This document shows, piece after piece, positions 12,273-24,152 of a DNA stretch of 64,000 nucleotides (within the stretch, counting starts at the first letter, position 1; each line of letters starts with the position of its first letter). This stretch comes from Timema cristinae. Lineage: Eukaryota; Arthropoda; Insecta; Phasmatodea; Timematidae. The stretch is from contig JBCFYV010000012.1 in the NCBI GenBank assembly GCA_039000515.1, forward strand, positions 89,705,146 to 89,769,145, read 5' to 3'. The translations under genes and the position numbers were made by a program. Under the pieces are notes generated by a model. It ran no database searches, was not told the DNA's origin, and saw only the letters and a list, made by a program, of their open reading frames with translations.

Positions 12273-12478
12273 CCAGCCCCGTTGTATAGTGATTAGTGCA
12301 TCTGGCTACGAACCTTGGGGTATCGGGTTCGATTCCCAGCTGGTAGCATGGTCAATTTTCCTGAAAGGGTAATCATGTCAACGGTCACCAGGGTTTGGTT
12401 AATTAGCCCTAAGTTAGGTTTAATAACACTGCCTGGCTCCACACGTTAATAATCACTATCATCACATCACCTCATTTC
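12273..12478 (+). mobile_element. SINE-C, tRNA-derived
   Basis: The tRNA-like head ccccgttgtatagtgattag has an A box, and gggttcgattcccagctgg is the B box. A body follows with tcctgaaagggtaa, aggtttaataacactgcctgg and a catcacatcacctcatttc end. A full reverse copy is at 26445-26640. Confidence 0.8.
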
Positions 12479-12580
12479 GGGTACGACATGTAGACAGTTT
12501 CCATAGGCGTACTCTGGGAAACGTTCTGTGCAATCAGAGTGGCTAAAAGTTTACACACACTGGAGAACGTACTGAATACA

Positions 12581-13318
12581 ATACAGAATGTTCGGAAATT
12601 CAAAGTCCAAACTGAACATATAGTTTGTTTGAACCAAAAGAAAGACAAAATCCTTATACACTTACATTCGGCAAAGTAAGCTAATGCCATTAAAATTAAG
12701 TGTGTTCAAAGTTTAGCGTACAGCGCCTGGAGAGCAAAGCTGTGTAAGCATGCGTGTACAACAGGTTGCATAGGAGTTAGGCACAAGGTACTGCACACCT
12801 CAACATCCATGAGCACGGCAGCAGAACACACCACAATTACTAGTAAACAGCACAACAGTCCATCTAGAAATGGGAATATTTTTAGTGTCATCTCAGGGTC
12901 CTTCATCACAGTAAGTGCTCAAAATGACCACCCCCAACTTTGCTGCAGATCCTTATTCTACGCGGAAGTGACTGACGTATCCGTTCAAAGATATTTAGGA
13001 TAACTCACACATTTCCCGCTGCAAATGCAAATATTGCTACCAAATCATCCTCACTAATAACTGAGGTCTTATGCCATTACTACATGTAAATGCTTGCCGT
13101 TACTACATGTGCAATGCAGCGTGCCTAATTCCTATGCATATTGTCGTACACGCATGCTTGCACAGATTTGCTCTCAAAGAGCTGTACGCCGGAACGTTGA
13201 ATACAGCTTAATCTATTAGCTTACTTTCCAAATGTAAGTGTATTGGGATTTTGTCTTCCTTTTGGTTCAAAAAAACAATATGTGCAGTTTGGGTGTTGAG
13301 TTTCCAAATAACCTATAT
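12581..13318. mobile_element. Long inverted-repeat (foldback-like) element
   Basis: About 12581-12800 and 13100-13318 are inverted copies of each other over roughly 220 bp, separated by about 300 bp. Shared blocks, given in arm-2 sense, include tgcctaa-tcctatgca, tgtacacgcatgctt, ttagcttacttt, and ttttgtctt-cttttggttc. The frames on both strands across 12472-13003 arise from these arms and I do not call them genes. No transposase is seen. It may be a nonautonomous DNA transposon or a tail-to-tail duplication. Confidence 0.7.
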
Positions 13319-13630
13319 ATCTTTCCCGGTAAAAAGCTGCCATATGCTAAAAAAAAAACAGAAACCTACAAAATTTATCTATTTATATAATACTTGTTAG
13401 ATGATGCCTGGAAATGTTGACGAGGCTGCTTACCCGTCACGGGGAAGAAATAATACTTTTTTTATGAGTCTTCAACCCGTAGGTTTGTCCTGATGTGCTT
13501 TTCATCCATTTGGAGCTGGGCATGCACTCAGCCCTTCGGACGATCAGTGCTTTCCACCCCAAATGGGAGAAAGCACATGTCCTAGAGTATTCCTGAATGT
13601 GCGGTATTTCCCGTACTAGATCGATCATCT

Positions 13631-13942
13631 CTGTGATCTAGTGGCCCAAGTTCCAAGATACAGATCCAAAGGTCCTGGGCTCGATCCCCGGCCATTCCAT
13701 ATTTTTCTGTGGATCAGTGAGTCTGAAACGTGGTCAACTCAGTCTTGTGAGGACAAATGAGGAGCTACTTGAATAAATAATTAGCGGCTCCGGTCTAGAA
13801 AGCTAAGATTAACGACTGGAGGGTTCGTTGTGCTGACTAGATGACACCCACTATCCGCAAACGTTGGTACTATCTTCACCGGCACGCGGCACCACATGGT
13901 TAGAATAGCTCGCTTGTGGCTTGACGCATTGAGCTTTTCTTA
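13631..13942 (+). mobile_element. SINE-F, tRNA-like head with a long body
   Basis: The head tgatctagtggcccaag, with gggctcgatccccggcc as B box, is followed by a body containing gaaacgtggtcaactcagt, gtgaggacaaatga, and ggagggttcgttgtgctgac. A second copy with the same order is at 21757-22062. Confidence 0.75.
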
Positions 13943-14544
13943 CACAATGGATTTCTACGAGTAAGCAAAAAATAACCTACTAGTTTTGTCGGAAAAGGTA
14001 TTTTCACATACCTTCCAGGGTTCTTAAACATGCCACAGTCAACATGGAACCGACGGCCTTACTTCCCCTCTGAAGGAAGTTGTGCTACGGATGTTTATCT
14101 CTCAGTAAAATCAGTTGACCTTGGCTCAATTTAAACCCACAAACATCGGTCCTGAGGCGAGCACTTTTCTCCAAGGTCACTGCAGCCCACGAAGTATAGG
14201 TATTATTCTCCATATTAATAAAGAGTTTTAATGAATGTTTTATCAACGTATAGGTTTTTAGAGAATACAAATATATACTAATTTTCACTATAAATATAGG
14301 TCATAAATGCCATCTTCCAACACAAAGGTACCTTAGTAAGTTATTATAATCCCTCCACGTTTGTAAAACACATCCATTTACATCCTTTACGGTGTAGATA
14401 ACTTTTACTCAACAAATTTTCCAATGTTTATAATAATGGACAAAACACTCAAATTCTTAACTATATATTAGATATAAAAAAAAGTAATGTGTCACAAATA
14501 CTAATTAGTATAATGAATTTTATATTTCCGCTACCAGATACTTT

Positions 14545-14700
14545 AACTCAGTTTCTAGCGTATCTGTTTACTCATCTAAAAGTCACGGGTTCGATTATCA
14601 GCATGGCCGAAAAAAATGTAATTGGTGAAGTGTGCGTTTCTCCTTTCAGAGAGATGAAATAAGGGCGGGAGATGGGTGTTGTGTCTGCTTTAGATTTAAG
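14545..14700 (+). mobile_element. Truncated SINE-E
   Basis: It has a B-box-like cgggttcgattatcagcatgg, then attggtgaagtgtg and cctttcagag, followed by gatgggtgttgtgtctg. The order matches the copies at 35972 and 46861 but stops early. Confidence 0.6.
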
Positions 14701-15091
14701 AACCTTTATAAGTTTTATGCTGAAATCATCAGTCGGTTCAAAAAGTGCACGTTAAATAGCTCAAATAAAAGAAAAGTATTTAAAAAGTATATTTCATTTT
14801 CTTTTGTAAAAGCTCAAGTTATTTGATCTATTCATGCGACTGTTCTCTTTAAATCTTGAAGATAAATGGAGATAAATGAAGATAAAATTAAGAACACGAT
14901 ACCATGTATTTATGTAATACAAAACTAATAAAAAAAGAAATTAGGGGAAGTTTTGTCTATGGACATAGAGAGGGAATAAAACTAAGCGTTGCGTATATGC
15001 AAAAACAGAATAAGATAAGTAGAAGGAATTAAAAAAGCAATTCAGGTTAAATGGAAGATTGCCTGACTTCCTAATCTCGATCATATACACG

Positions 15092-15918
15092 ATCCTTAGT
15101 GTGTAGGTGTATATCAAGCGAGCTATGTAGTATCACCAGGTCTAGACTGTATCACAACAGAGTGTACAGAGAAGGTATTAGTGTGTATGAGTATATCAGG
15201 TGAGCTAGTATCACCAGGTCTAGACTGTATCACAACAGAGTGTACATGAAGGTATAAGTGTGTAGGTGTATATCAGGTGAGCTAGTATCACCAGGTCTAG
15301 ACTGTATCACAACAGAGTGTACACTGAAGTATAAGTGTGTAGGTGTATATCAGGTGAGCTAGTATCACCAGGTCTAGACTGTATCACAACAGAGTGTACA
15401 CTGAAGGTATAAGTGTGTAGGTGTATATCAGGTGAGCTATGTAGTATCATCAGGTCTAGACTGTATCACAACAGAGTGTACACTGAAGGTATAAGTGTGT
15501 AGGTGTATATCAGGTGAGCTATGTAGTATCATCAGGTCTAGACTGTATCACAACAGAGTGTACACTGAAGGTATAAGTGTGTAGGTGTATATCAGGTGAG
15601 CTATGTAGTATCATCAGGTCTAGACTGTATCACAACAGAGTGTACACTGAAGTATAGTGTGTAGGTGTATATCAGGTGAGCTAGTATCACCAGGTCTAGA
15701 CTGTATACAACAGAGTGTACACTGAAGGTATAAGTGTGAAGTGTATATCAGGTGAGCTATGTAGTATCATCAGGTCTAGACTGTATCACAACAGAGTGTA
15801 CACTGAAGGTATTAGTGTTGTGCTGTATATCAGGTGAGCTATGTAGTATCACCAGGTCTAGACTGTATCACAACAGAGTGTACAGGGTATTAGTGTCTGG
15901 TTTTATATCAGGTGAGCT
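15092..15918 (+). repeat. Minisatellite, unit about 76-82 bp, about 10 copies
   Basis: The unit holds atatcaggtgagctatgtag, tatcaccaggtctagactg, cacaacagagtgtacactga and aggtataagtgtgtaggtg. Long units are 82 bp. Shorter ones lack a four-base tatg block or single bases, so no frame persists. Copies are very similar, implying recent amplification. Each unit includes cag-gtgagc, a donor-like motif on the plus strand, opposite to neurexin. Confidence 0.9.
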
Positions 15919-16427
15919 GTTATTCACACTTCTCTACATCTGCTTTATGTCTCTAATCTGGCTCGTGACTTTCAAACCCACTATTATTGTTGTGTGCGGA
16001 GAGTTTAAACTGCTGGAATTATCGGAGTGAGCCAAAGCGAGAAAGAGTTATTATGTTACTTACATAGACCAGGGTGTTATTATGAAATGATGGGGTTGAG
16101 GGGGGATACAGATTAAATTTAATAACTCTGAAAATGGTCTAGGAGGAGGTTTTGTGTTTGCACGAATACAATATACAGGGTGTGCACGAGCCTATTTTCA
16201 TTCGACTGATACCAAAATCTAGTCTTTGATAGTTCAAATGCCTTCCTGATTATGTTATTTAAAGAATTGATTATATTTTATGAGTTGAGGGAGAATTATT
16301 AAAAAAAAAATCGTTCAGCACCAGTTTTTTTAACCAATATGTCTCATACCCGTTCGTGATACACGCATTTTATTGAATCTAATCGTTCAGTGATGAGGAT
16401 GATATAATGTAGAAGAGGTTTTTTTTT

Positions 16428-16592
16428 AGTACCATGTGTTACTACCCGTTTGGTTTATACGCTTATGAACTAATTTCACTAATGGTGTTAGGGATTATGA
16501 AAGCTATATTTAGAGAAAGTGTACCCACATTTTCGTGGAGGGGAAATGGATTAAAAAAAAACCTCAGTAAGACCGACTGAGATTGCAACTAT
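16428..16592 (-). mobile_element. Diverged SINE-A fragment
   Basis: The plus-strand order tagtaccatgtgttactacc, cgtttggtttatacgc, tgtacccacattttcgtgg, and gaccgactgagatt matches SINE-A read in reverse. The tRNA head is largely lost. A still weaker tail-like trace lies at 16325-16390. Confidence 0.7.
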
Positions 16593-16599
16593 CTTGTTT

Positions 16600-18110
16600 C
16601 TTTAGCGTTAATCCAGGTATTTTCCCTTCAAAATACACTTCTTGTTCCTACCTATTAGATAAATAGTTCAATTTTCTTGGGATAAACGTATTACCTCTAC
16701 TAGAACTCAATTCAAGGTCTCTTAAAGATGTTTAGTGAATGTCCGTATCACAACGTCTCGACAGTCTTGACCAAAACTGAGGCTTGTATTGATCTTCAAA
16801 TGAATACACACAAAATATGCCTGAGGGATTAAAATTTTAGCCAATTTGTTATTATTATTATTCCCATACCTCTTTGGTTTTTAACATTTTTAATAACCCA
16901 CTTTATGGTCAATCTGCCCTTGAACATGTGGGCATTCTCGTGCCCTCTCATTCCTTTCGAAAACAAAACATATTTTCCATAAATTACTATTAGAAACTCG
17001 TTCCCCCTGATATTTGTATAAGCAGTGTTAGTTCTATATTTCTAGGATTTTATTTTTATCTTAAATTAGAATAAAAACAAAAATTAGATAAATATTTCAG
17101 GAACACCTTTATCATTAATTACTTTCCGATTGCTTATTGTGGACTCTTCATTAAATAGTTATTACTTTCAAATAATTTCTTTTTTTGTTTTTCTATTTAT
17201 TATTATTTGGTCACAGAATTTGTTTCATTATAATCTCTTGGACACAAATATTGTATTTATTATTTTGCAAGCCATGTGCACGTCTGTGTATTTTCATTCA
17301 CGTCTCCCTCAGTGGTAAAGCGTGATGATAATTTTTGAGTAAGCTGAGTCATTAACACTCATAAATGGGCACACTTAAACTATGTCAAAACTGGGATTTT
17401 TATGAAGCTATATAATACAGTGCCCACTGGCATCCTACTACTATTAATAATAGTAATAATAATAATAATAATACAATTTATTTATTTTTACCTTCTGTGA
17501 AATATATAATTTTGACTCTGCTATTTTTCCTTTTAAATGCACTTTTCGTTCAAAAAACAAATTCTCAGTAAAATTATTTAACAAATAAAAACTGAATCAA
17601 AAGAATAATTATTGATGTCTACAGAGTCTACCATTTTTCTTCTTACGGTACATTAACTAATTCCTAAAACATTACTGATATAATTATGTTATAATACGAA
17701 ATTTAAAACAGCTCAATAAAATTAATAAAATTTCACATTCATATAACTAAACTTATCTACACTTAAATAAACCTTTGAAAAACACTCTCAATGCTCAGAC
17801 CCACGAGTCTGGGATAGCCGGCTTTACTGGTCATCTGCAGTGGCTGAGATGAACAGTTGCGCGCGCATTATCCTCCATAGCTCCCCGCAGGCCTGATCCT
17901 ACGAGTGCGTTAAGCTGAGAGGTATAAGCTTATCTTGCCAAAAGGAACAGACACATTCGCTTTGCGCACTTGCCAAAATGTCACTACGCTTATGAAAAAT
18001 ACCATTAAATATACAAATTTACATCTGTTTTATGTAAAGGGATGTTTTTCCTCCTTTTTCAAAACCTTTTGGCATAGCTGAGCTTAACCTGCCTATCCTG
18101 ACGACTCTAT
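16600..18110. other. Intronic sequence with a (TAA)n microsatellite
   Basis: No gene is recognised. A TAA-type trinucleotide run lies at about 17446-17473. A GC-richer patch at 17795-17910 has no clear frame. Confidence 0.5.
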
Positions 18111-18330
18111 AATGCTCATTACCCATTAGGTTTATCAGCATAGGCCATATGCTAATTACGTTAATGATGTAGTAATGAGAACGGTTAAACGTAAGGAAAT
18201 GCATCCTAATTTGTGTGGAAGTTGAATGGGAAACAATTTAAGAGAATATGCCCTCAGCCCACCCGACCAGTATTTGAACTCCAATCTTCCCGTCTTTGGC
18301 AATTCAGAATATTAAGAGAGTGACACTAAC
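18111..18330 (-). mobile_element. Degenerate SINE-A copy
   Basis: Recognisable pieces in reverse order are ttacccattaggtttat, tgggaaacaatttaagagaa, cccacccgaccag, ttgaactccaatc and agagagtgacac. Strongly diverged. Confidence 0.6.
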
Positions 18331-19500
18331 TGATCTTCATTAGAACCCTCTTAAATTTTAAGGGCGTGTGTTTCATCCTACGCATTTGAAAGCATACATT
18401 AGTATTTAGTTTTTGAACTAAAAGAGTGTGGTGTTCAAAAATATCTAGCTTCTATTATTTACTTAAATTGTAAAAGATTTTTTTAGTTTTATATTAAATT
18501 CATACATCTTTTAATGTGTTTATCTTGTGACATTATTTACCTTGTAATGTTGTTTAAAGTACTTTTAATAATAAATTATAAAACACGTTTTTGATTGACA
18601 GTACCATTTTCAATTTACCATACCACTTCCACTGAATTCTGTGTTTACCCATACTCTGTTATTATTAGTTAAGCTGCATGTGCTATCACGATCATTTTTC
18701 GGATAGCTCTATAAATACTATTCTGATAAAATCATCATCGTAAAAAGCTTTGCACATGATTAATTTAGTTATTGTGTAGAGTATTAATTTCAAAATTCTG
18801 TTTGTTTTCATATTTTTATGTGCTTTACAAAATAAAACAAAACTAGTGGATCTTTCGCAGCAATGGCTGATGATTATTGTGCTAAGGTGTATTAATTTAT
18901 GTATTGGTAAAAGTTCTATAAATAGGGGGTCCACTTGAATTTTCTATATTTTGAGCTCTCTTCTTTCGGTGTTTAATTTTAAGTAGGACGTATATTTTTC
19001 TCCGTCACACCGCGATGTGAATTTAAAAACTATTTGTTGCACCATACATCGTAAAAATTGAGTTATTAATTTTTAGCCATAGAGGAATATTAATATATTT
19101 ACCGATGTATTGTACAATCATGCACACATAAGTGTTTCTATGGTGATGTAAACAAAGAAAGAAAAGCTGAACTTTCTCTGGAAAAATCAGATTATCGTTG
19201 GAAATTACTGTTTTTCCTTACACCCCAGACTCCCAGCTTTTAAAATGTCAAAATCTGTTCATCCATTTCTCGTAGTTTCTATTATTGAAAACAGCCTTAT
19301 AAAATTATATATAAGATATACTATATTTATATATATAAATAAATTATATATAAGATATACTATATATGGACTACGATAAGAACATTCGGGGAAGAACCTT
19401 TTAGAAAATACAAGTTTATCCTGCGACCAACATTGATGGTATTTTACTATAATATTAGTATTATTTTATAGGTATCGACCAGCGTCGATGCGTCGGTGGA
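18331..19500. other. AT-rich intronic sequence
   Basis: No gene is seen. A local duplication of aaattatatataagatatac occurs at about 19296-19365. Confidence 0.5.
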
Positions 19501-19504
19501 AACA

Positions 19505-19722
19505 TGACCTAAATGTCAAAATCATTTAATCTGGCTTACCAGTAACGAGGAGGTTGGAGTTCAAATCCCAGTGGAGCATATTTTTTTTTACCTAAATAAT
19601 TTTCCACTCTCCCTCTAAGCAAATTAAAGTATATATTTACTTTCAATTATATCTTCCTCATCCCTAAAACACAAGCGTAATTTATATATGCGAGTAGCCC
19701 AAAAGGGCAGTAAGACGTGGTT
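19505..19722 (+). mobile_element. Degenerate SINE-A copy
   Basis: It contains ggttggagttcaaatccca as B box, then the body ttttccactctccctctaag, and a 3' end gagtagcccaaaagggcagt followed by aagacgtgg. It ends about 40 bp before the retrotransposon fragment. Confidence 0.65.
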
Positions 19723-19759
19723 ATATATTTTTATATATAAGGGTTTAATGACATCTATC

Positions 19760-21542
19760 AAGGAAGGATTGGGTGCAAAAATGGACAGAGATGCTGGAAA
19801 AAGATGTAAAAGGAAGTAAGAAAGTGCTATATAGTCAGATGGAAAAACCAGGAGAGAGAAAAGACAAAAAGCTAGAATGATGGATGAAGAAGGAAGAACT
19901 ATGAAGAAAGGAGAATAAAAAACCTTGAATGAAGTATTTTGAGAAGAAGTTCAACACAGAAGAGTAAAGTGATTTCAATGAAGCAGAGGAACAAGAAGAA
20001 CTAGCAGAAGAAGAGAAAATGTGTCGTACATAGAAAAGGTGGAGGATTCATTAAATAGGATGAAACAAGAAAAAGCACCAGGTGTGGACGAACTAACTGT
20101 GAAAATGATGAGAGCTACAGGAGAAGCAGGAATACAATGGTTATACAAGGTGCTGAGTATGATATGGAGGGAGAAGAATGTACCGGACAACTGGAAGAAG
20201 AAATTATAGTACCAATTTTTAAGAACGGAGAGAGGAAGAGGTGTTCAAATTATAGGGTAATATCACTGATGTGCCACTGTACACAAATAGATGAGGGTAT
20301 ACGGGAAAAGATAATAAAAAAAATAGAATGAAAGGAAGCTGGAGAGAGGAACAGCGTGGATTTAGAGAACAGAGTTCTAAAATAGACTTAATCTTTGCTA
20401 TACGACAGCTGATGGAAATTAGAAATAAATTTGTGAAGGACTTTCTAAAGATATTTATAGATATGTAGAAAACATATGATAGTGTGAATATAAATTAAGT
20501 TTGGAAAGCGATAGAGGATGCTGGAGTGGAAGAAGGCGTGGTAGTTAGAATGGAAAGTATTTATAAGATTAACATAGGTTGTGTTAAGACGGAAAAGAGG
20601 TGGTTCCAAATAAAAAATGGAGTGAATCAAGAGAGTGCCCTATTACTACTATTTTTTGTGACGGTATTGGAAATGTTCATGAATAAAGTGGCAAAGAAAC
20701 TCAGAAAAGAAAGAATGAAATCCATGATGTTCGTTGATGACTTGATGGCATGCTGGGAGAAGGAAGAGGAAGTACAGGAACAGCTACATGAACAAAATGA
20801 GGAAGTGAAAGAGTGTGGAATTAAATTTAGTACGAAGAAATGTGAAATGATGATAATTACAAGGAAGAGGATAAGGCTTAGTAAAGATAAAAATTTGGAT
20901 GGAGTATATCTGAGAAAAGTGTAAAATACATTGGAAGCGTGGTTGAGACGAAGGGTGGGAGTAGAGAGGATCTAATAAAAGGGCTGCAAGAGAAGATTTT
21001 CTATAGGTGTGTAGGAAACCTTCTATGAATGAGAAGTGCCCTAAAGTGTGAGGAAGTGTAGTATAGGACGTTCTTTATACTCATAATCACATATGCAGCA
21101 AAGATATAGACATTAAATGCGAGAAAGAGTAGGAAAAGGGAGGCCATGGGAATGAAGTTTGTGAGTAGCAAGTTAACTATTCGAGAGAAACCATATAAGG
21201 AACGAATTTATCTGGGAAAAAGTGGGAGTAAAGCGAGTGCATGAGATAGTAGAGAGCAAACTGAGTTGATATGGGCACGTTATAAGAATAGAAAATAAGA
21301 TCATACCTAAAAGAATGATGGAGATTAAATATATATTAAAAAGATCATGAGAGAGACACAAAAAATATATGGTAAGAGAGATAACAGAAAGTGGCAAGGA
21401 AGAGGAGAATAACATAAGTGATTAAACTAAAAATAATGGAATTGAAATTAGGAAGAATGGTGGAAGGATATAGCGGGATGGAGGTATTTTACTAAACAGA
21501 ACCAGTCACAGGTTGGAAAAGTTGATGATTATGATGAATATT
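19760..21542 (+). pseudogene. Degraded non-LTR retrotransposon, reverse transcriptase region
   Basis: Conceptual pieces in several frames follow the order of a LINE reverse transcriptase. The finger motif KAPGVDELTVKMMRATGEAG lies at about 20068-20130. Next come IIVPIFKNGERKRCSNYRVI (about 20203-20262) and a DLIFAIRQLME block. The palm D region is broken by a stop. After that come GVNQESAL (normally G-RQG--LSP), then MFVDDL at about 20727-20745 in place of the usual (F/Y)ADD. The C-terminal part (about 21190-21310) reads RNEFIWEKVGVKRVHEIVES and YGHVIRIENK. Many stops and frameshifts break it and no endonuclease is visible, so it is dead. The motif style suggests an RTE- or related-clade LINE; the clade is an inference. 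It ends near a tga-rich tract. Confidence 0.85.
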
Positions 21543-21696
21543 TATGAACATTTTCAGCTTAAGATTACATTACTTGACATATGAATATATATGAAATTGA
21601 TTTAAGTAGCTTTTATAGCTTTCAACTAATGTTTTTCTTGTCAAATGTAAATATTTAATAAAGGGAAGCAACCATTTTATATTCATCAATTTTTTT

Positions 21697-21734
21697 CATG
21701 TGTGTCTTACTACCCATTAAGGTTATCCACATAA
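21697..21734 (-). mobile_element. SINE-A/B 3'-end fragment
   Basis: Only the tail module remains (gtgtcttactacccattaag, gttatccac), as expected for a 5'-truncated insertion. Confidence 0.5.
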
Positions 21735-21756
21735 GATATTTAGCAAATATTTATGG

Positions 21757-22062
21757 GCATTCAGTGTTCCTAGCTACAGAGCCGGAGGTCCCGGTTTGAT
21801 TCCCAGCACTTCCGGATTTTCTGTGAAATAGTGGATCTGGAACGGGGTCAACTCGGCCTCGTGAGGACAAATGAAAAGTTACTTCAATAAAAAGTACAAC
21901 TCCTCTATAGAAAACTGAGATTAACAGCCGGAGGGTTCATTGTGCTGACCACATGAAACCTTCTTCCACATACGTTGGAACTGTATTAGCCAACAGACGG
22001 CGGCCGCTCCGTCAGTATGGCTCGATTGGGGGCTGACGCCATGGAATCTTACAGAGCTTTTA
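21757..22062 (+). mobile_element. SINE-F copy
   Basis: It has B box ggtttgattcccagcac, then ggggtcaactcggcctcgtg, aggacaaatgaaaag, and ccggagggttcattgtgctg. The block order matches 13631-13942. The two share a tail near gacgc-atgga-tctta. Confidence 0.75.
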
Positions 22063-23150
22063 CATTAGTATTTACAAAAAGAAACGTTTGTATATTTGTT
22101 TCTAGCTTAATACTAAAGTTATATAATGATACTTAGATAAAGAAGTTAAGTAAATCTACGCTAATGCAAGCCTATACCTTTGCAAATTTTAACAAGATTC
22201 CCATCTTTCTCATAGAATGATTTTGGAACGTATTTTTAACAATATTTCCTAGATTAATACTCAACTAATGATGACAGTAAGAAAAAAATGTCACAATTTT
22301 TATCACGTCCAATCTGCTATTTGATTTAATTGAGATTACTTATTCAAAACAAATTAAAATACAATCGACTTAAAGTATTTTCCCTGGGTGGAATCAAATT
22401 CGTCAGTTTTTGTGGTCGCTTCTAGGAAAGTTGTTTGGACTTTGCGTCACAGCTGGCCTCATTACTTAGTAACAGCGGTCGTCATTAGCGAGACCTCCCC
22501 CCCCCTCCACACTTAAGGACCTTTCTAATGAAGCTCTCATTAAATCCTTAGAATCGTCTTTGGTCTCATCTAACCAAGTATAGCCCTCTACCCCCTCATG
22601 ATACACAAATAAACTAAAATAAAAAATAAAAGCTTTAAAGATTTCAATATTTTTATGTCTTTTTATGGCTGAAGTTGGCTAAACTTATCTCTTCTATTCG
22701 ATAGTCATTGGTTCAGATCATGGTTGATAGAGACAATCTGGTGTGTAAGATTGATGTTATCGACAAGAGGGGTGGCAAGGCAGATGGAGGGGGGTGTTGG
22801 GTGGACTTGATAGTATTGACTATACTTTAGGTGTTGGGGTGGAATTAAACGCAGGCTAAGATCAGTATTTTTGACTAAATTTATAAAATAATTCTTGAGT
22901 AGATAAGTTTAATTTAATTTTAAACACAACATCTATTGAATATTTTCCATAATCATTTAGGAATTTCAATAGGACAATTTTCTTCCTTTTTGAAAAGTTC
23001 ATGTTCAAACTCCACTGTTGTTAATGTTATTATTATTGAGCTTTTACTGCCCGTCGACCCAATAAGGTCAATAGAACGACAATTGTTACGGTTCTTATGA
23101 CAAATATTCAAAAGCTGTTGAGATTAGTTGGAGTAGAAAATTAAACAATA
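22063..23150. other. Intronic sequence, nothing recognised
   Basis: AT-rich with a GC-richer, C-run-containing patch at 22380-22600. No frame or repeat match was found in the window. Confidence 0.45.
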
Positions 23151-23152
23151 TA

Positions 23153-23759
23153 CAGGGTGTATTTTAATTGGTGTCAAATACTCTATGAGACTATTCCCAC
23201 CCATGAAACATTAAAATATATATATATAAATATGGGTCTAGAGTCACCTAGTTTCTGAGGTAAGAGGATTTTTTTTGATCAATTAATAAACAATCCAACA
23301 GAAGAAGTAATGCAACTAAACAAGACAAAGTTTAAAAAAACACAAGAATGAACTTTTATTTACAAAAAATGTTCACAACAGTGTCCTGCCTGTTTCAATT
23401 CACCCTCTTCGCCTGCGTTCCATGCTTTGTCGTACTCTGTTGAATACACATTAGGTGTTACGTATCTATTCACATCCATTTAAGATACATTCTCTTAAAA
23501 CCTCAATATCAGTCACATAAGTTGAGAAAACAATGGACTTTAAATGTCCACAGAGATAGAAACCTATCGGTTCAAATCTGGTGATGAGGCAGGCCATTCA
23601 ACGGAACCCCCCTCCCCCCACATAAATCCATATTTGAGGAAGTATTTGAAAACTCTAAAACTAAGGGTTTCCAGAGTCATGTTTACATGTAGTTTTATTA
23701 GTGCTTGGTCGATGGGAATACACCCTTATAATATTTGACACCAATTAAAATACACCCTG
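23153..23759. mobile_element. Nonautonomous mariner-like element with 29-bp perfect TIRs
   Basis: The left end starts CAGGGTGTATTTTAATTGG and continues tgtcaaata. The right end is its exact reverse complement over about 29 bp. Both ends are flanked by TA (23151-23152 and 23760-23761), the Tc1/mariner target duplication. Length is 607 bp. The interior has one 64-codon frame (23544-23738) with no recognisable catalytic motif, so this is a deletion derivative or MITE. Confidence 0.85.
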
Positions 23760-23985
23760 TATATCACTAGATCAATATTTTGTCAATTTTAGTGTTTTTT
23801 TTTTTACAAAAACTGCAGAAATACTTACCTTAACTCATGCCCCCTTTTATTTCCCCTTAAGTGTTACTAATATGGGTGTACGAAGCTTTAAAAACGTGAC
23901 TTGACTTAAAAAAATATATCTATTTCGACCATTACGAAGCTTCACCAACATAATGTTGAGACCTAGAACACTCATATAATGTCTG

Positions 23986-24094
23986 TTCACGGTAGGAATT
24001 GACTTCTGAAAGGCCTTTTTCCCTACCATAAATCTATTATATAGTAGGATATTGGTAGGAAAAAGACCTTTCAGAGAGTAATTCCTACCGTGAA
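23986..24094. repeat. 109-bp near-perfect hairpin
   Basis: Arms at 23986-24028 and 24053-24094 pair over about 42 bases with few mismatches (ttcacggtaggaatt ... ggcctttttccctacca on one arm). The loop is 24 nt. It could be a small foldback element or an inverted-repeat RNA. The overlapping minus frame at 23847-24152 is not treated as a gene. Confidence 0.75.
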
Positions 24095-24152
24095 TGGAGT
24101 TTATGTTCAAATATTGCCATTCTGAGCGGTTAGTATTATTGTCGTTACACAT

